From NCBI GenBank assembly GCA_016781885.1, contig JADDPM010000053.1, positions 1 through 14,233 on the forward strand: DNA of 14,233 bases. Reading direction: 5' to 3'. The notes below the pieces were generated by a model, which saw only the letters and a program-made list of their open reading frames with translations, made no database searches and was not told the DNA's origin. Shown here piece by piece: positions 12,977 through 14,233 of the stretch. The stretch comes from Rubrobacter sp. (GTDB lineage Bacteria; Actinomycetota; Rubrobacteria; Rubrobacterales; Rubrobacteraceae). The translations under genes were made by a program, and so were the position numbers. The first letter of the stretch is position 1. Every line of letters starts with the position of its first letter.

Positions 12977-14140
12977 GTGCTGAAGGTCTTTTTAGTGAGC
13001 CGACTCTTCTACTTTTTGGCTGGCACATTGCTCGCAGGAACCATGCAGCGATCTCCATATCAGCGTGGGGCTTCGGACGTGCCATTCGGCACTTTGAATA
13101 TTTGGGCTCATTTCGATGGGGAACACTATTTGTCTATCGCTCAGTATGGCTACCTAGAACCACCTCTCAATGCATCCCCGGCATTCTTTCCGCTCTATCC
13201 TCTGCTGATACGCCTGACCGCAGGATTGTTTGGAGGTCCGATCTCATACGGGGCTCTGTCAGTATGGGGCATCCTAATATCCTTAACTGCCCTCATTTTT
13301 GCGCTCTGGTTCATCTACCGCATAGCCGAAGAGAGCTGGGGAGAGCAAGCAGCGAAGGGTGCAGTTTTAACCTTATGTTTTTTCCCTACCGCATTCTTCT
13401 TAAATTCCGTTTACACAGAGAGCCTCTTCTTGATGCTCTCTGCTGGAGCCGTGTGGGCTGCCAGAAGCCGTAAGGACTTAATGTTAGCTTGCATCCTGGC
13501 AGGTTTCGCAGCTGCCACACGTAATGTCGGCATATTCCTGCTGATACCGTTAGTTTACGAATGGTGGCGTAGCCGCAACGAATACGGATGGCGCGTGGTG
13601 TACCTGATGCTGGCCCCTTTGGGGTTGCTTTCGTACATGATAGATCTTTGGCGAAGTTCAGGAGATCCATTATTGTTTCTGAGCGAACAAGCTAAATGGG
13701 AGCGAGAGTTAACTGGCCCTCTAAACACCCTCTTAGACGCTTTCGGGTTAGCTACTACTGATCTACTCTCGCTCTTCGACTCGGCAACCTATGAGGCGTT
13801 AAGTTTTGAGGGGCTGCTTTACACCCTCAGTACTATAAACAACCTCTACAATCTACTTTTTCTGATCCTGGCTTACGCAACGCTGTCGCTCGGAGTCCGA
13901 TGGTTGTCAGTAGACCTCATACTCTACAGCTTTGCGCTTATCCTCGTGTCCGTCTTCTTTGAAACTCCCTTGAGCCCGCTTATGAGCATGCCTCGTTTCG
14001 TTCTGGTTGCGTTTCCCCTGTTCATCGTGCTTGGGATCATGTTAAAAGATCGCCGCCTCCTTGCTGCGTGGGTAGCGATAAGTGCTGTCATCTCTTTAGG
14101 ATTCTGTACCTTATTCGTAAACTGGTACTTCGTAGCATGA
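12977..14140 (+). CDS. PIG-V-like mannosyltransferase (GT-C membrane glycosyltransferase)
   Basis: A 387-residue multi-pass membrane protein with about nine or ten hydrophobic segments. The first extracytoplasmic loop carries AHFDGEHYLSIAQYGY (D47, E49, H50), the acidic motif expected of GT-C enzymes that use polyprenyl-phosphate sugars, and then FFPLYPLLIRL. CFFPTAFFLNSVYTESLFL and AATRNVGIFLLIPL match PIG-V/mannosyltransferase relatives. The sugar and acceptor are unknown. Start GTG 12977 has GGAG 4 nt upstream; the frame is open further upstream but has no start codon there. Base composition differs from its neighbours: 26 of 60 G+C at 13381-13440 against 40 of 60 at 12421-12480, and about a dozen TTA leucine codons. 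This suggests acquisition from elsewhere or relaxed selection. It overlaps the next gene by ATGA. Confidence 0.8.
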   Translation: MLKVFLVSRLFYFLAGTLLAGTMQRSPYQRGASDVPFGTLNIWAHFDGEHYLSIAQYGYLEPPLNASPAFFPLYPLLIRLTAGLFGGPISYGALSVWGILISLTALIFALWFIYRIAEESWGEQAAKGAVLTLCFFPTAFFLNSVYTESLFLMLSAGAVWAARSRKDLMLACILAGFAAATRNVGIFLLIPLVYEWWRSRNEYGWRVVYLMLAPLGLLSYMIDLWRSSGDPLLFLSEQAKWERELTGPLNTLLDAFGLATTDLLSLFDSATYEALSFEGLLYTLSTINNLYNLLFLILAYATLSLGVRWLSVDLILYSFALILVSVFFETPLSPLMSMPRFVLVAFPLFIVLGIMLKDRRLLAAWVAISAVISLGFCTLFVNWYFVA

Positions 14141-14233
14141 AGCAGATTCAGGCAGTAGAAGTGGTTTATGGATGGCCCCCAGCAACCGACCTCCTCCTGG
14201 GACGCAACCTGCTCCTCGCCGTCCTCTGGGCCC
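14137..14233 (+). CDS. N-terminus of an unrecognised gene (partial)
   Basis: ATG 14137 overlaps the TGA of the mannosyltransferase gene as ATGA and stays open to the window edge, giving 32 residues. After MKQIQAVEVVYGWPPATD comes the hydrophobic LLLGRNLLLAVLWA, which looks like a signal anchor or first membrane helix. The 4-nt overlap implies coupled translation, so it is probably part of the same cell-envelope or glycan pathway. GC content rises again in this stretch. The product cannot be named from so short a piece. Confidence 0.5.
   Translation, partial: MKQIQAVEVVYGWPPATDLLLGRNLLLAVLWA

Overview
The window looks like chromosomal DNA of a high-GC Gram-positive bacterium, most likely an actinobacterium close to Rubrobacter. 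This is inferred from protein style and composition, not from a marker gene. GC-rich codon use, several GTG starts, a luciferase-like (LLM) oxidoreductase and many charged proteins support it. No rRNA, tRNA, CRISPR array, insertion sequence or phage gene was recognised.

Left part (1-2059): the end of a major facilitator (MFS) transporter and an LLM flavin/F420-type oxidoreductase are followed by a decayed stretch. That stretch holds a rhodanese remnant whose reading passes through all three frames, fused directly to the last 86 codons of an ABC-exporter ATPase. A small protein with a Ser-Ile-Leu-Gly repeat follows.

Middle (2060-7883): an apparent quinone/hydroquinone stress region. A minus-strand pair encodes a WrbA-type quinone reductase and an iron-ADH/maleylacetate-reductase-like enzyme, divergent from a TetR regulator with a 22-bp palindrome between them. 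Next, a MarR regulator is divergent from a two-VOC-domain ring-cleaving dioxygenase (PcpA/LinE/MhqO type) and a DoxX membrane protein. Two nearly identical MarR-type palindromes, 74 bp centre to centre, lie between them. This resembles the Bacillus MhqR/mhqNOP logic (MarR, dioxygenase, DoxX). An NmrA-like NAD(P)-binding protein closes the region.

Right part (7950-12908): a divalent-cation transport cluster. It holds a CorA pseudogene (one frameshift plus one nonsense codon), an intact CorA paralogue, an SLC41/MgtE-like transporter made of two homologous halves, and a cytosolic protein with two PhoU plus TrkA-C units. A -10 element sits 6-7 nt before the start codon of each of the three transporter genes, so all three may be transcribed as leaderless mRNAs.

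End (12977-14233): an AT-richer PIG-V-like mannosyltransferase gene. An unrecognised gene that runs off the window overlaps it by ATGA.
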